Source: Eubacteriales Family XIII. Incertae Sedis bacterium (GTDB taxonomy: Bacteria > Bacillota > Clostridia > Peptostreptococcales > Anaerovoracaceae). From it: a stretch of DNA of 34,883 bases. Positions 9,593-18,232 of this stretch are shown one piece after another (within the stretch, counting starts at the first letter, position 1; every line of letters begins with the position of its first letter). The position numbers and the translations under genes are program-made. Under the pieces are notes generated by a model. The model saw only the letters and a program-made list of their open reading frames with translations. It did not search any database and had not been told where the DNA came from. The DNA is taken from positions 1 through 34,883 of the forward strand of contig JAITMX010000066.1 of NCBI GenBank assembly GCA_031290775.1, in the 5' to 3' direction.

Positions 9593-11445
9593 AAAAAGAT
9601 TCTGATGCCAGGATTCCGGAGGCGTACAGGCGGCGTTTTGAAGACGAGCGCCTGTCGCAAAATATAGGCCGTATGCTCGGCTTGTCGATCTACATCATCG
9701 TGATGCAGATCGTGCTGCAAGTCGTCAACGCGGCCATCCCGATGCAAACCGGCGAGGGCATGCAGCTCCCGCTGTTTTATTACATCGCGCTGTCGCTCAT
9801 TTCGATGGCCGTCGGCGCGGTTTGGGCCGTGCTGCTGGCGCTGGCGCGCAAGGGAAAGATCAGGAGCCGAGCCGTGAAGGCTTTCCTCGTGAATTGCCTG
9901 CTTTACGCCTATGTCGTGATTACGCTGTTTTTCCATACGTTCAACATCCTTACGCGGAATGGGCTCAACAGCTACTTCATCCTCGTCCTCATCCTCGGCT
10001 TGCTGCCGATCCTGCCGCCGCCGCAAAGCGTCATCAGCATCGTGGCCGTCTTCCTCTATACGATCGTGGCGATGAATTTGGCGAGCGGCATCGTGGACAA
10101 GGAGGGCATATCGGAGCTTCAGGCGTTTGCCACGACGGACATCCGCTCCTCGTTCATCATCATCACATTTGGCGCGATTTTCATCTCGGTCGTCGTCTAC
10201 CGCCTTTTCGCGCAAAATTTCCTGAAGGGCATGGCGCTTGAAGAGGCCAACGCGGGCCTCGAGGAAACGGTGCGCCAGCGCACAAAGGCGCTTGAGGAAA
10301 AGACCCTTGCCGCAGAAACGGCGGCAGCCGTCAAGAGCCGCTTCCTCGCGAGCATGAGCCATGAGATCCGTACGCCGCTCAATGCCATCATCGGCATGGC
10401 GCGGGTGGCGGAAAACGCGGATTCAAAGGAAAAGATGCTCGTCTATCTCGACAAAATCGATGGCGCGTCGATTCACCTGCTTGGCATACTCAACGACATC
10501 CTGGAGACGTCAAATATCGAATTCGGGCAGCTCAAGCTCGATGACGAGGCTTTCGACCCCGGCCGCGTCGTCTTTGAAACCGCAAACAGCATGCGGGCGA
10601 AAAGCGATGAAAAACGGATCGGCTTTACTTTGGAAAACGGGGCGGAAAACTGCGGAAACGTCAAAGGCGACCGCCTCAAGCTCCAGCTTGTTTTGACCAA
10701 CCTCATCGGCAACGCGATCAGGTTCACGCCGGTGGGCGGGCACGTTGATTTCAAAGTCGCGCTTTCGGGCGGCGGCAGGGATTCGGTTTCGCTGGCGTTC
10801 ACCGTGTCGGACGACGGCATAGGGATTTCGGAAGAGCAAAAGGGGCGGCTCTTCAAGGCTTTTGAGCAAGGCGCGACGGGCGAGATGAAAAACAGCGGCG
10901 CAGGGCTTGGGCTTGCAATCAGCCAGAGCATCGTCAGGCTCATGGGCAGCGAGATCGCCGTCGAAAGCGAGGAAGGCAAGGGTTCGGTGTTTTCCTTTGC
11001 GATTGCCCTGCCCCGGCCGACGGAGGAGGAGGCTGCGGCCGAGATGGAAATACCGGACCTGTCGGGCAAGCGGGTTTTGATCGTCGAGGATATCGAGATC
11101 AACCGCGTTGTCCTTGCGGAAGTCTTGCGCGAAGTCGGCGCGATTGTCGAGGAAGCGGAGGATGGCGCCGTGGCGGTTTCGATGTTTGAGGCTTCGCCGG
11201 AAGGCTATTATTCATTCGTGTTCATGGATATCATGATGCCCAATATGGACGGGCGGGAAGCCACGCGCCGCATCCGCGCGCTTGACCGCACCGATGCTTT
11301 GCGTGTGCCAATCATCGCGGTTTCCGCGAACGCCTTTGAAGAGGACGTGGTCGCGTCGATCGATTCCGGCATGAACGAGCATCTCGCGAAACCCGTCGAT
11401 TTTATGAACATCATGAGAGCGGTGGCGCGGGAGATGGTTCGGTGA
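9589..11445 (+). CDS. Membrane hybrid sensor histidine kinase/response regulator
   Basis: N-terminal TM segments, SHEIRTPLNAIIGMA (HisKA), GAGLGLAISQSIVRLMG (HATPase), VLIVEDIEINR…FMDIMMPNMDG (REC). Confidence 0.92.
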   Translation: MKKDSDARIPEAYRRRFEDERLSQNIGRMLGLSIYIIVMQIVLQVVNAAIPMQTGEGMQLPLFYYIALSLISMAVGAVWAVLLALARKGKIRSRAVKAFLVNCLLYAYVVITLFFHTFNILTRNGLNSYFILVLILGLLPILPPPQSVISIVAVFLYTIVAMNLASGIVDKEGISELQAFATTDIRSSFIIITFGAIFISVVVYRLFAQNFLKGMALEEANAGLEETVRQRTKALEEKTLAAETAAAVKSRFLASMSHEIRTPLNAIIGMARVAENADSKEKMLVYLDKIDGASIHLLGILNDILETSNIEFGQLKLDDEAFDPGRVVFETANSMRAKSDEKRIGFTLENGAENCGNVKGDRLKLQLVLTNLIGNAIRFTPVGGHVDFKVALSGGGRDSVSLAFTVSDDGIGISEEQKGRLFKAFEQGATGEMKNSGAGLGLAISQSIVRLMGSEIAVESEEGKGSVFSFAIALPRPTEEEAAAEMEIPDLSGKRVLIVEDIEINRVVLAEVLREVGAIVEEAEDGAVAVSMFEASPEGYYSFVFMDIMMPNMDGREATRRIRALDRTDALRVPIIAVSANAFEEDVVASIDSGMNEHLAKPVDFMNIMRAVAREMVR

Positions 11446-11692
11446 TGGAGCGATATCGAGATCGCGCAAGCCGCAAAGCCTGAGAAGACGTCAATCTGCA
11501 TTTCACGGGCGATATGCACGCGGTCGGGGCGGCAAACAGCCTGCTTGCGGCCATGCTCGACAACCATATCTATCAAGGCAACGCGCTCGGCATCGACCCC
11601 CGCTGCATCACGTGGCGCAGGTGCGTCGATATGAACGACCGGCAGCTTCGTTTCATCACGGACGGCCTCGGCGGGCGCGTATACGGCGCTGT
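11445..11692 (+). pseudogene. fhs: Formate-tetrahydrofolate ligase (fhs) remnant with internal deletion and 3' truncation
   Basis: ATG 11445, then [12 protein letters not shown] (11449-11484) out of frame with the ATG, then in another frame [67 protein letters not shown] (from 11487), matching the FTHFS N-terminus and internal INLHFTGD…DNHIYQGN…VDMNDR block. Confidence 0.85.
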
Positions 11693-12378
11693 GGAAAGCC
11701 ATTCCGGAGGATGTGGAGATAGACCTGCCCGTGCCGCCGACGCCTATACCGCCGACACCTATGCCGCCGACGCCTGTACCGCCCGTCGATCTGCCGGAAC
11801 CCCGGGCGACAATAGAGCCGCCGGAACCGGACGAGCCACCTGTGCCGCCGACGGAAACCGCAGACGAACCTTTGGGGCCGGAAGTCCCCGCCTTGGTCAA
11901 GGAAGGGTTCAGCCAAGTTGATGTTGAGAAGTTCGAGGCGCAGACCGGCAATATCTTGGCCGATCTCGCGAACGGCAACATCCCGCTCGGAAACCGCGTG
12001 AGTTCTGCGGTCTGGAGCCTGCTCTCGCTGATCCTCGCGGCCATTGCCGCCATCATATCGATCTTGCTCGTGATTGGCGAAGCTCGCCGCAGGAGAAAGG
12101 ATGGCGAGCTTGACGGCTACGAACGCGAAGAAGCGGAGAGGAGGCAGAAGCGCGGCCGGGTACTGAAAGCGCCGGCCTGTATCGTCGGCGTCCTGACCTT
12201 GGTGGTCTGGCTCGTCCTCGACGATCTGAGCCTGCCGGTGGCATGGATCAACAAATATACGGTCGTCGCCGCTATCGTGTTTGCCGTACACCTCGCGCTG
12301 TTTGCGCTCTACAAGGCGCGCAAGGGCAAGCGGGCCGAGGATGTGGGCAAAGACGAGGCGGACAGCGGCGTTGCATAG
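11680..12378 (+). pseudogene. C-terminal fragment of a proline-rich, cell-surface-like protein with TM segments, fused to the fhs remnant
   Basis: [42 protein letters not shown]… then hydrophobic segments (AVWSLLSLILAAIAAIISILLVI, CIVGVLTLVVWLVL, VAAIVFAVHLALFALY); no signal peptide or N-terminal domain upstream. Confidence 0.55.
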
Positions 12379-12446
12379 GCAAAGAAAACGCGGTTGGCGG
12401 CGGGCCCTTTTGATAATAACGGCCACGGTCGTGGTATACTGTCATT

Positions 12447-12773
12447 ATGGGTTTCACAACAGGAAAGAAAACGGATAAACCCGGTTCGCCGCCACAGGGT
12501 TTTGTGAACGAAGCGGCGGCGGCGAAGATGCTCAGCCGCCTGCCGGCAGATGAGTTTGCCTTGCGGCTTTCGTCAAAAATGCCGGTGCCCGGCGGCGGCG
12601 TGCTTTCAAAGGCCGCCATGCAGGCGGCTTGGCTCAACGTCCGCATCAACGTGCGGCTCATCAAAGATGAAAAATTTGCGTGAGAGGCGGGCGAAAGGGG
12701 AAGCGCTTTGCTTGAAGCAAGCCTGCCGCTCGCCGACCGAATCTACGAAACCGTCAAAAACAAATTGGAATAA
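12447..12773 (+). pseudogene. fchA: Methenyl-THF cyclohydrolase/formiminotransferase-cyclodeaminase (fchA) remnant: internal deletion and in-frame TGA
   Basis: MLSRLPADEFALRLSSKMPVPGGG (FchA N-terminus) joined to VLSKAAMQAAWLNVRINVRLIKDEKFA, TGA (12681-12683), then same frame EAGERGSALLEASLPLADRIYETVKNKLE* (FchA C-terminus). Confidence 0.85.
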
Positions 12774-12815
12774 TAATGAATAGATATCATAGATGGGATA
12801 TGTAATAGCAAGGGT

Positions 12816-13769
12816 ATGGCAGGGACAAAAATGCGCGAAACAAAAAAATTAGCGGGGAAGCCGATCGCCGACGAGATGAGGCAGCGGGACAGGGCGCGCG
12901 CGGAGCTTCTGCTTTCGCGCGGCGTGGCGCCGCTGCTGCGCGTGATTCGGGTCGGCGAAAAGGCCGACGACCTCGCTTATGAAAAGCGTATACTCTCTGC
13001 GGCCGCGTCCGCCGCTGTGTCGGTATCGGTCAAGGCGCTCGATGCGGATGCGCAAACGGGGGCTTTGCTTGCGGAGATCGAAAGGGCAAACCGCGACAGC
13101 GAAGTCCATGGCATCCTGCTCTTCCGCCCCTTGCCCAAGGGCATGGACGAAAAAGCGGCGTCCGACGCGATTTCGCCCCGCAAGGACGTCGACGGCGTTT
13201 CCGGCGTTTCGATGGCGAGGCTGTACGAGGCCAAGAGCCTGCCCGAAAAGACAGGCGGCGGGGCGGCGGGCGGGCGGTTTTTCCTGCCCTGCACCGCCGA
13301 GGCCGTTTTGGAAATACTGCGGTATTACGGGGTGCCAATCGAGGGCAAACGCGCTGTGGTCATCGGGCGCAGCACCGTGATCGGCAAACCTGCCGCGCTG
13401 CTGCTGCTCGCAAAGGACGCGACGGTCACGGTTGCGCACAGCCGGACGGAAAACCTGCCGGAGATTTGCGCGGGCGCCGACATCCTTGTCTGCGCGGCCG
13501 GCATGACGGCGGAAGATGGCGAAGGCGGCGTGCGCGGCGGCATCGGCAGGGAATATCTGTCGGAAAAGCAGGCCGTGATCGATGTCGGCATCCATGTCGG
13601 CGCGGACGGCGCGCTTTTTGGCGACGTGGACGCGGCGGCACAAGGCTGCCCTGCGGCGTTGACGCCGGTGCCGGGCGGCGTCGGCAGCGTGACGGCGCAG
13701 ATCCTGCTCGCGCACGTGATCGACGCGGCGGAAGACGCTGCGGCACGCGCCGCAGCCGCTGAAGATTGA
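12816..13769 (+). CDS. folD: Methylenetetrahydrofolate dehydrogenase/cyclohydrolase
   Basis: GILLFRPLPKGMDEKAASDAISPRKDVDGVS, VVIGRSTVIGKPAALLLL, VIDVGIHV, TPVPGGVGSVTAQILLAH. Confidence 0.93.
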   Translation: MAGTKMRETKKLAGKPIADEMRQRDRARAELLLSRGVAPLLRVIRVGEKADDLAYEKRILSAAASAAVSVSVKALDADAQTGALLAEIERANRDSEVHGILLFRPLPKGMDEKAASDAISPRKDVDGVSGVSMARLYEAKSLPEKTGGGAAGGRFFLPCTAEAVLEILRYYGVPIEGKRAVVIGRSTVIGKPAALLLLAKDATVTVAHSRTENLPEICAGADILVCAAGMTAEDGEGGVRGGIGREYLSEKQAVIDVGIHVGADGALFGDVDAAAQGCPAALTPVPGGVGSVTAQILLAHVIDAAEDAAARAAAAED

Positions 13770-13779
13770 GGGCGTGGCG

Positions 13780-14550
13780 ATGGACCCGAAAATACTAAGC
13801 AACCTGCTGAAAGACGTCGCGGACGGCAAACTCACGCCGGACGCCGCCGCCGAAAGGCTCAAAACACTGCCCTACGACGACTTGGGATTTGCGAAGCTTG
13901 ACACCCACCGGGCGCTTCGCACGGGCCGGGGCGAGGTGGTTTTCGGGATTGGCAAAACGCCCGGCCAGGTCGCGGCCATCATGAAACGGCTCTCGGAGAG
14001 CGCCTCGCTCGTCATTGCGACGAAGGTCGGCGCGGAATACTGCGAAGCCGTGCGCGCGGCCTTGCCCGAGGGGCTGGCGTACTACGAAACAGCCAAACTG
14101 CTTGTGTACCAAAGCGGGGCAGGCGGCACTGCCCAGCCTTCCCCAAAAGAGCAAAAGGGGACGGTGGCCGTCGTCTGCGCGGGCACTGCCGACATCCCCA
14201 TCGCCGAAGAAGCGGCGGTCACGGCGGAGCTTTACGGCGTGGCGGCGGAACGGTACCGCGATGTCGGCGTCGCCGGCATCCACCGCCTGCTCGACAAGGC
14301 GGACGATATCCGAAAGGCGGACGCCGTCATCGCCGTCGCGGGCATGGAGGGCGCGCTCGCGTCCGTCGTCGGCGGCCTTGTCGGCGTGCCCGTCATCGCG
14401 GTGCCGACATCGGTCGGATACGGCGCCTCGATGGGCGGCCTGGCGGCGTTGCTTGCGATGCTCAATAGCTGCAGCCTCGGCGTCAGCGTCGTCAACATCG
14501 ACAACGGGTTCGGCGCGGGCTATCTCGCGTCTTTGATTGTGAAAGGATAG
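13780..14550 (+). CDS. larB: Nickel-pincer cofactor biosynthesis protein LarB
   Basis: LDTHRALRTGRGEVVFGIGKTPGQV, GTADIPIAEEAAVTAELYG, VAGMEGALASVVGGLVGVPVIAVPTSVGYGAS. Confidence 0.92.
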   Translation: MDPKILSNLLKDVADGKLTPDAAAERLKTLPYDDLGFAKLDTHRALRTGRGEVVFGIGKTPGQVAAIMKRLSESASLVIATKVGAEYCEAVRAALPEGLAYYETAKLLVYQSGAGGTAQPSPKEQKGTVAVVCAGTADIPIAEEAAVTAELYGVAAERYRDVGVAGIHRLLDKADDIRKADAVIAVAGMEGALASVVGGLVGVPVIAVPTSVGYGASMGGLAALLAMLNSCSLGVSVVNIDNGFGAGYLASLIVKG

Positions 14551-14554
14551 TGTG

Positions 14555-15454
14555 ATGGCGAACCATAAGATTTTGTATTTTGAAGCACCGGACGGGATCA
14601 GCGGCGATATGGTTCTCGGCGCGCTCATTGACCTCGGTGCGGACATCACGGCAATCAGAAAAGAGCTCGACAAGTTTGTGCCCGGCGAGTACGGGCTTGT
14701 GCCGCGGCCCTTTGAGCGCAACGGCATTCACGGGGTCAACTTAGACGTGCTCGTTTCGGAAGCGGCGTCCGGCACAAGCGGCGCGGAAAGCGGGCTTGGC
14801 GATTTGGTTCATGAGTTTGAGTTTGCGGAAGAAGACCGGAACGCGCCCGGGCTTGACGACCATGTCCACGAATATCAGTTTTTGGGTTCGCCGGCGCACA
14901 CGCATGAGCATACGCATCGGCGCCACCGCGACATCAAGCGGATGATTTCGGAAAGCGGGATCGCGGGGCGCGCCAAGGCCTACGCGCTCGCGATTTTTGA
15001 AACGATTGCCGATGCGGAAGCGGCAGTCCACAAAACAGACAAAGAGCTTGTCGCCTTCCACGAGGTCGGCGCCATGGATTCCATTATCGATATCGTCGGC
15101 ACCGCAATCGCCATCGATCTTTTGGGCGTTTCGGAGTTTTGCTGCTCGGCGCCGCACGACGGCAGCGGCAGCATCGTCTGCCGGCACGGGATCATCCCCG
15201 TGCCCGTGCCCGCCGTCGTGGAAATGGCAAAGGGCGCCGGCATTCCCATCATCATTGAGAGCGATGTGAAAACGGAAATGATTACGCCGACCGGGTTTGG
15301 TATAATAAAAGGGCTTGGCGCAAAATTCGAGCCTCGGCTCGGGATACTGCCCGAAAAGGCCGGCTACGGTTTCGGCAAGCGCGATACCGGGCGGCTTGGC
15401 GCCGTGCGCGTCACGCTCGGCGAAAAATACGTGGAAGTGGAAAAAGAAGAATAG
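14555..15454 (+). CDS. larC: LarC-like nickel insertion protein, LarC1 portion only
   Basis: ILYFEAPDGISGDMVLGALIDLGAD, His-rich HVHEYQFLGSPAHTHEHTHRRHRDI, FHEVGAMDSIIDIVG, EMITPTGFGIIKGL, AGYGFGKRDTGRLGAVRV; ends at 299 aa. Confidence 0.88.
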   Translation: MANHKILYFEAPDGISGDMVLGALIDLGADITAIRKELDKFVPGEYGLVPRPFERNGIHGVNLDVLVSEAASGTSGAESGLGDLVHEFEFAEEDRNAPGLDDHVHEYQFLGSPAHTHEHTHRRHRDIKRMISESGIAGRAKAYALAIFETIADAEAAVHKTDKELVAFHEVGAMDSIIDIVGTAIAIDLLGVSEFCCSAPHDGSGSIVCRHGIIPVPVPAVVEMAKGAGIPIIIESDVKTEMITPTGFGIIKGLGAKFEPRLGILPEKAGYGFGKRDTGRLGAVRVTLGEKYVEVEKEE

Positions 15455-15460
15455 GGAAGC

Positions 15461-18154
15461 ATGAAAGAACTTGCGAAAACTTACGATCCGAAGAGTTTTG
15501 AAAAACGCATCTATGAGAATTGGGAAAAGGACGGTGATTTCCGCGCGCTGACAGACCCCGCGAAAAAACCTTTCACGATTGTCATGCCGCCGCCCAACAT
15601 CACGGGGCAGCTCCATATGGGGCACGCGCTCGACGAGACGCTGCAAGACGTGCTCACGAGATGGCGCAGGCTGCAGGGCTATTCCGCGCTTTGGCTGCCC
15701 GGGACGGACCACGCGAGCATCGCGACGGAAGTCCGGGTCGCCGACGAGATTTTTGCGAGCGAGGGCAAGACCAAGGACGAGCTTGGGCGCGAGGAGTTTT
15801 TGAAACGCGTCTGGCAGTGGAAGGAGATTTACGGGGGGCGCATCACCGAACAGCAGCGCCGCCTCGGCAACTCCTGCGACTGGGGGCGCGAGCGCTTTAC
15901 GATGGACGAGGGCTGCAACAAAGCCGTCGTCGAGTTTTTCGTGCGTTTGTACGAAAAGGGCCTCATCTACAAGGGCAGCCGGCTCATCAACTGGTGCCCG
16001 GCCTGCGGGACCTCGCTTTCGGACGCCGAGGTGGAGCATGAGGACGTGGACGGAAAGTATTGGTATATCCGCTATCCCGCAGCGGACGGCGGGGAAGGCG
16101 TCACGGTTGCGACTTCACGGCCCGAGACGATGTTTGCGGATGTCTGCATTGCCGTCAGCCCGGATGACGCGCGCTACACGGATATGGTAGGCAAGACCGT
16201 ATTTCTGCCCATCATAGGCCGTGAGATCCCCATCATCGCGGACTCCTACCCAGACCCGGAAAAAGGGACGGGCGCGGTCAAGATCACGCCCGCGCACGAC
16301 CCCAACGACTTTGAGGTCGGCGAGCGGCACGGCCTGCCCCAGCCCGTCTGCATCGGCTTCGACGCAAAGATGACGGCGGAGGCCGGCGTATACGAGGGGC
16401 TTGACCGTTTTGAATGCCGCAAGCAATGGGTCGCCGCGCTTGACGAGGCGGGTTTCCTTGTGAAGACGGAAGACGTCGTCATTCCGACAGGGCATTGCTA
16501 CCGCTGCGCGACGGTCGTCGAGCCGATGGTCAGCGAGCAGTGGTTTGTGCGCATGGAGGCGCTTGCCAAGCCCGCGATAGAAGCGGCAAAGCGCGGCGAT
16601 CTCAAGCACGTGCCCGCGCGTTTTGAAAAAACCTACCTGCACTGGCTCGAGGAAATCCGCGACTGGTGCATCAGCCGCCAGCTCTGGTGGGGGCACCGCA
16701 TCCCGGCTTGGTACTGCGGCGCCTGCGGCGGGGTTGCCGTCGCGCGGGAAAGACCGGATGCCTGCCCGGCCTGCGGCGTGCGGGGCGGCGAGGGCGGCGC
16801 GCTGCGGCAGGACGAGGACGTTTTGGACACCTGGTTTTCATCCGGGCTCTGGCCTTTTTCGACGCTCGGCTGGCCCGAGGACACGCCGGACCTGCGGTAT
16901 TTCTTTCCGACGAGCGTGCTCGTGACGGGCTACGACATCATCTTTTTCTGGGTCGTCCGCATGGTGTTCAGCGCGATCGAAACGCTTGGCGAGCCCCCCT
17001 TCGAGTACGTGTTTGTGCACGGCCTTGTGCGCGACGGGCTTGGGCGCAAGATGAGCAAATCCCTCGGCAACGGCGTCGACCCGATCGAAGTCATCGAGGC
17101 CTACGGCGCGGATGCCCTGCGGTTTTTCCTGCTCAATGGCAGCGCGGCCGGCAGCGATATGCGCTTCATCATGAAAAACGTGGAGTCCACGCGCAATTTC
17201 GCGAACAAACTCTGGAACGCGTCGCGTTTTGCGCTCATGAACCTCGGGGACGATTCCGCCGCCATACCGCCGCTGTCCGCTGTCCCCCGCGCGGAGTTGC
17301 GCGACGAGGACCGATGGATGCTCGCAAAGTCGGAAAGCGTGGCGGCGGCGGCCACGGAAAACCTCGAAAAGTTTGAGCTTTCGGTCGCGACGCAAAAGAT
17401 ACACGATTTGATTCGAGACGAATACTGCGATTGGTACATTGAGCTCGTCAAGCCACGGCTTTACGGGGAAGACGAAGAGGCGAAGGCTGTCTGCCGCGCC
17501 GTGCTCGTGTATGTGCTTTCGGACTTGCTCAGGCTGCTGCATCCTTTCATGCCCTTCATCACGGAAGAAATCTGGGGCTACCTCGGCAAACCGGGCAAGC
17601 TGATATGCGACGTTTGGCCGACGGCGCGGGGCTTTGCCGACGACGCGGATTTTGCCGCCGCTTCCGCAAAGATAGAGATGACGAAGGACGTGATTCGGGC
17701 GGTGCGCAATATCCGCGCCGAGGCAAACGCGGCGCCGGCGCGCAAGCTGCCCATCCTCATCAAACTCGACCCGAAAACGGGCGGGGCGGCCCGCGCCGCG
17801 CTGGGCGGGGACGCCGCCGCGCACATCAAGGGCCTTGCGGGCGTTTCGGACGTGCGCCTCACGGCGGACGAGGCGGATGTGCCGGAAGAGTCGGCATCCG
17901 CGATCATAGGCGGCCTTGTGGTTTATGTGCCGCTTGACGAGCTCATCGACTTTGCGGCGGAACGCGAAAGGCTTGAAAAGGAGCGGGCAAGGCTTGAGGG
18001 CGAAACGCTGCGCCTGTCGGGCAAACTCGCAAACGGGGGCTTCACGGCAAAGGCGCCCGCGCAGGTCATCGAGGCCGAGCGCGCAAAGCTCGCGGCGGCG
18101 GAAGAAGCGCTCGCGAAAGTGGCGGCCCGCTTGCTCGCGGTAAAGGGCAAATAA
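15461..18154 (+). CDS. valS: Valyl-tRNA synthetase
   Basis: PPPNITGQLHMGHALDETLQD (HIGH), GRKMSKSLGNGVDP (KMSKS), C-terminal coiled-coil arm. Confidence 0.97.
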   Translation: MKELAKTYDPKSFEKRIYENWEKDGDFRALTDPAKKPFTIVMPPPNITGQLHMGHALDETLQDVLTRWRRLQGYSALWLPGTDHASIATEVRVADEIFASEGKTKDELGREEFLKRVWQWKEIYGGRITEQQRRLGNSCDWGRERFTMDEGCNKAVVEFFVRLYEKGLIYKGSRLINWCPACGTSLSDAEVEHEDVDGKYWYIRYPAADGGEGVTVATSRPETMFADVCIAVSPDDARYTDMVGKTVFLPIIGREIPIIADSYPDPEKGTGAVKITPAHDPNDFEVGERHGLPQPVCIGFDAKMTAEAGVYEGLDRFECRKQWVAALDEAGFLVKTEDVVIPTGHCYRCATVVEPMVSEQWFVRMEALAKPAIEAAKRGDLKHVPARFEKTYLHWLEEIRDWCISRQLWWGHRIPAWYCGACGGVAVARERPDACPACGVRGGEGGALRQDEDVLDTWFSSGLWPFSTLGWPEDTPDLRYFFPTSVLVTGYDIIFFWVVRMVFSAIETLGEPPFEYVFVHGLVRDGLGRKMSKSLGNGVDPIEVIEAYGADALRFFLLNGSAAGSDMRFIMKNVESTRNFANKLWNASRFALMNLGDDSAAIPPLSAVPRAELRDEDRWMLAKSESVAAAATENLEKFELSVATQKIHDLIRDEYCDWYIELVKPRLYGEDEEAKAVCRAVLVYVLSDLLRLLHPFMPFITEEIWGYLGKPGKLICDVWPTARGFADDADFAAASAKIEMTKDVIRAVRNIRAEANAAPARKLPILIKLDPKTGGAARAALGGDAAAHIKGLAGVSDVRLTADEADVPEESASAIIGGLVVYVPLDELIDFAAERERLEKERARLEGETLRLSGKLANGGFTAKAPAQVIEAERAKLAAAEEALAKVAARLLAVKGK

Positions 18155-18232
18155 GTGTGAATAATTATGTTGTTTAAGAATGATTTATGGCGAAATTTGC
18201 GCGGTCGCATACCGACCGCAGGGTGGTAAACC

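Noticed and set aside
12681-12683. In-frame TGA in fchA as possible selenocysteine or stop readthrough
   Set aside because: The gene also lacks its central ~130 residues, FchA is not a known selenoprotein and no SECIS-like hairpin is evident; a nonsense mutation in a pseudogene is simpler.
15440-15470. Programmed frameshift in larC producing LarC1-LarC2
   Set aside because: valS begins 7 nt after the larC stop, so no LarC2 coding sequence is available downstream.
14741-16039. 432-aa minus-strand ORF across larC/valS
   Set aside because: Antisense to two clear coding genes; composition typical of a shadow ORF.
16838-17824. 328-aa minus-strand ORF within valS
   Set aside because: Antisense shadow of a conserved aminoacyl-tRNA synthetase.
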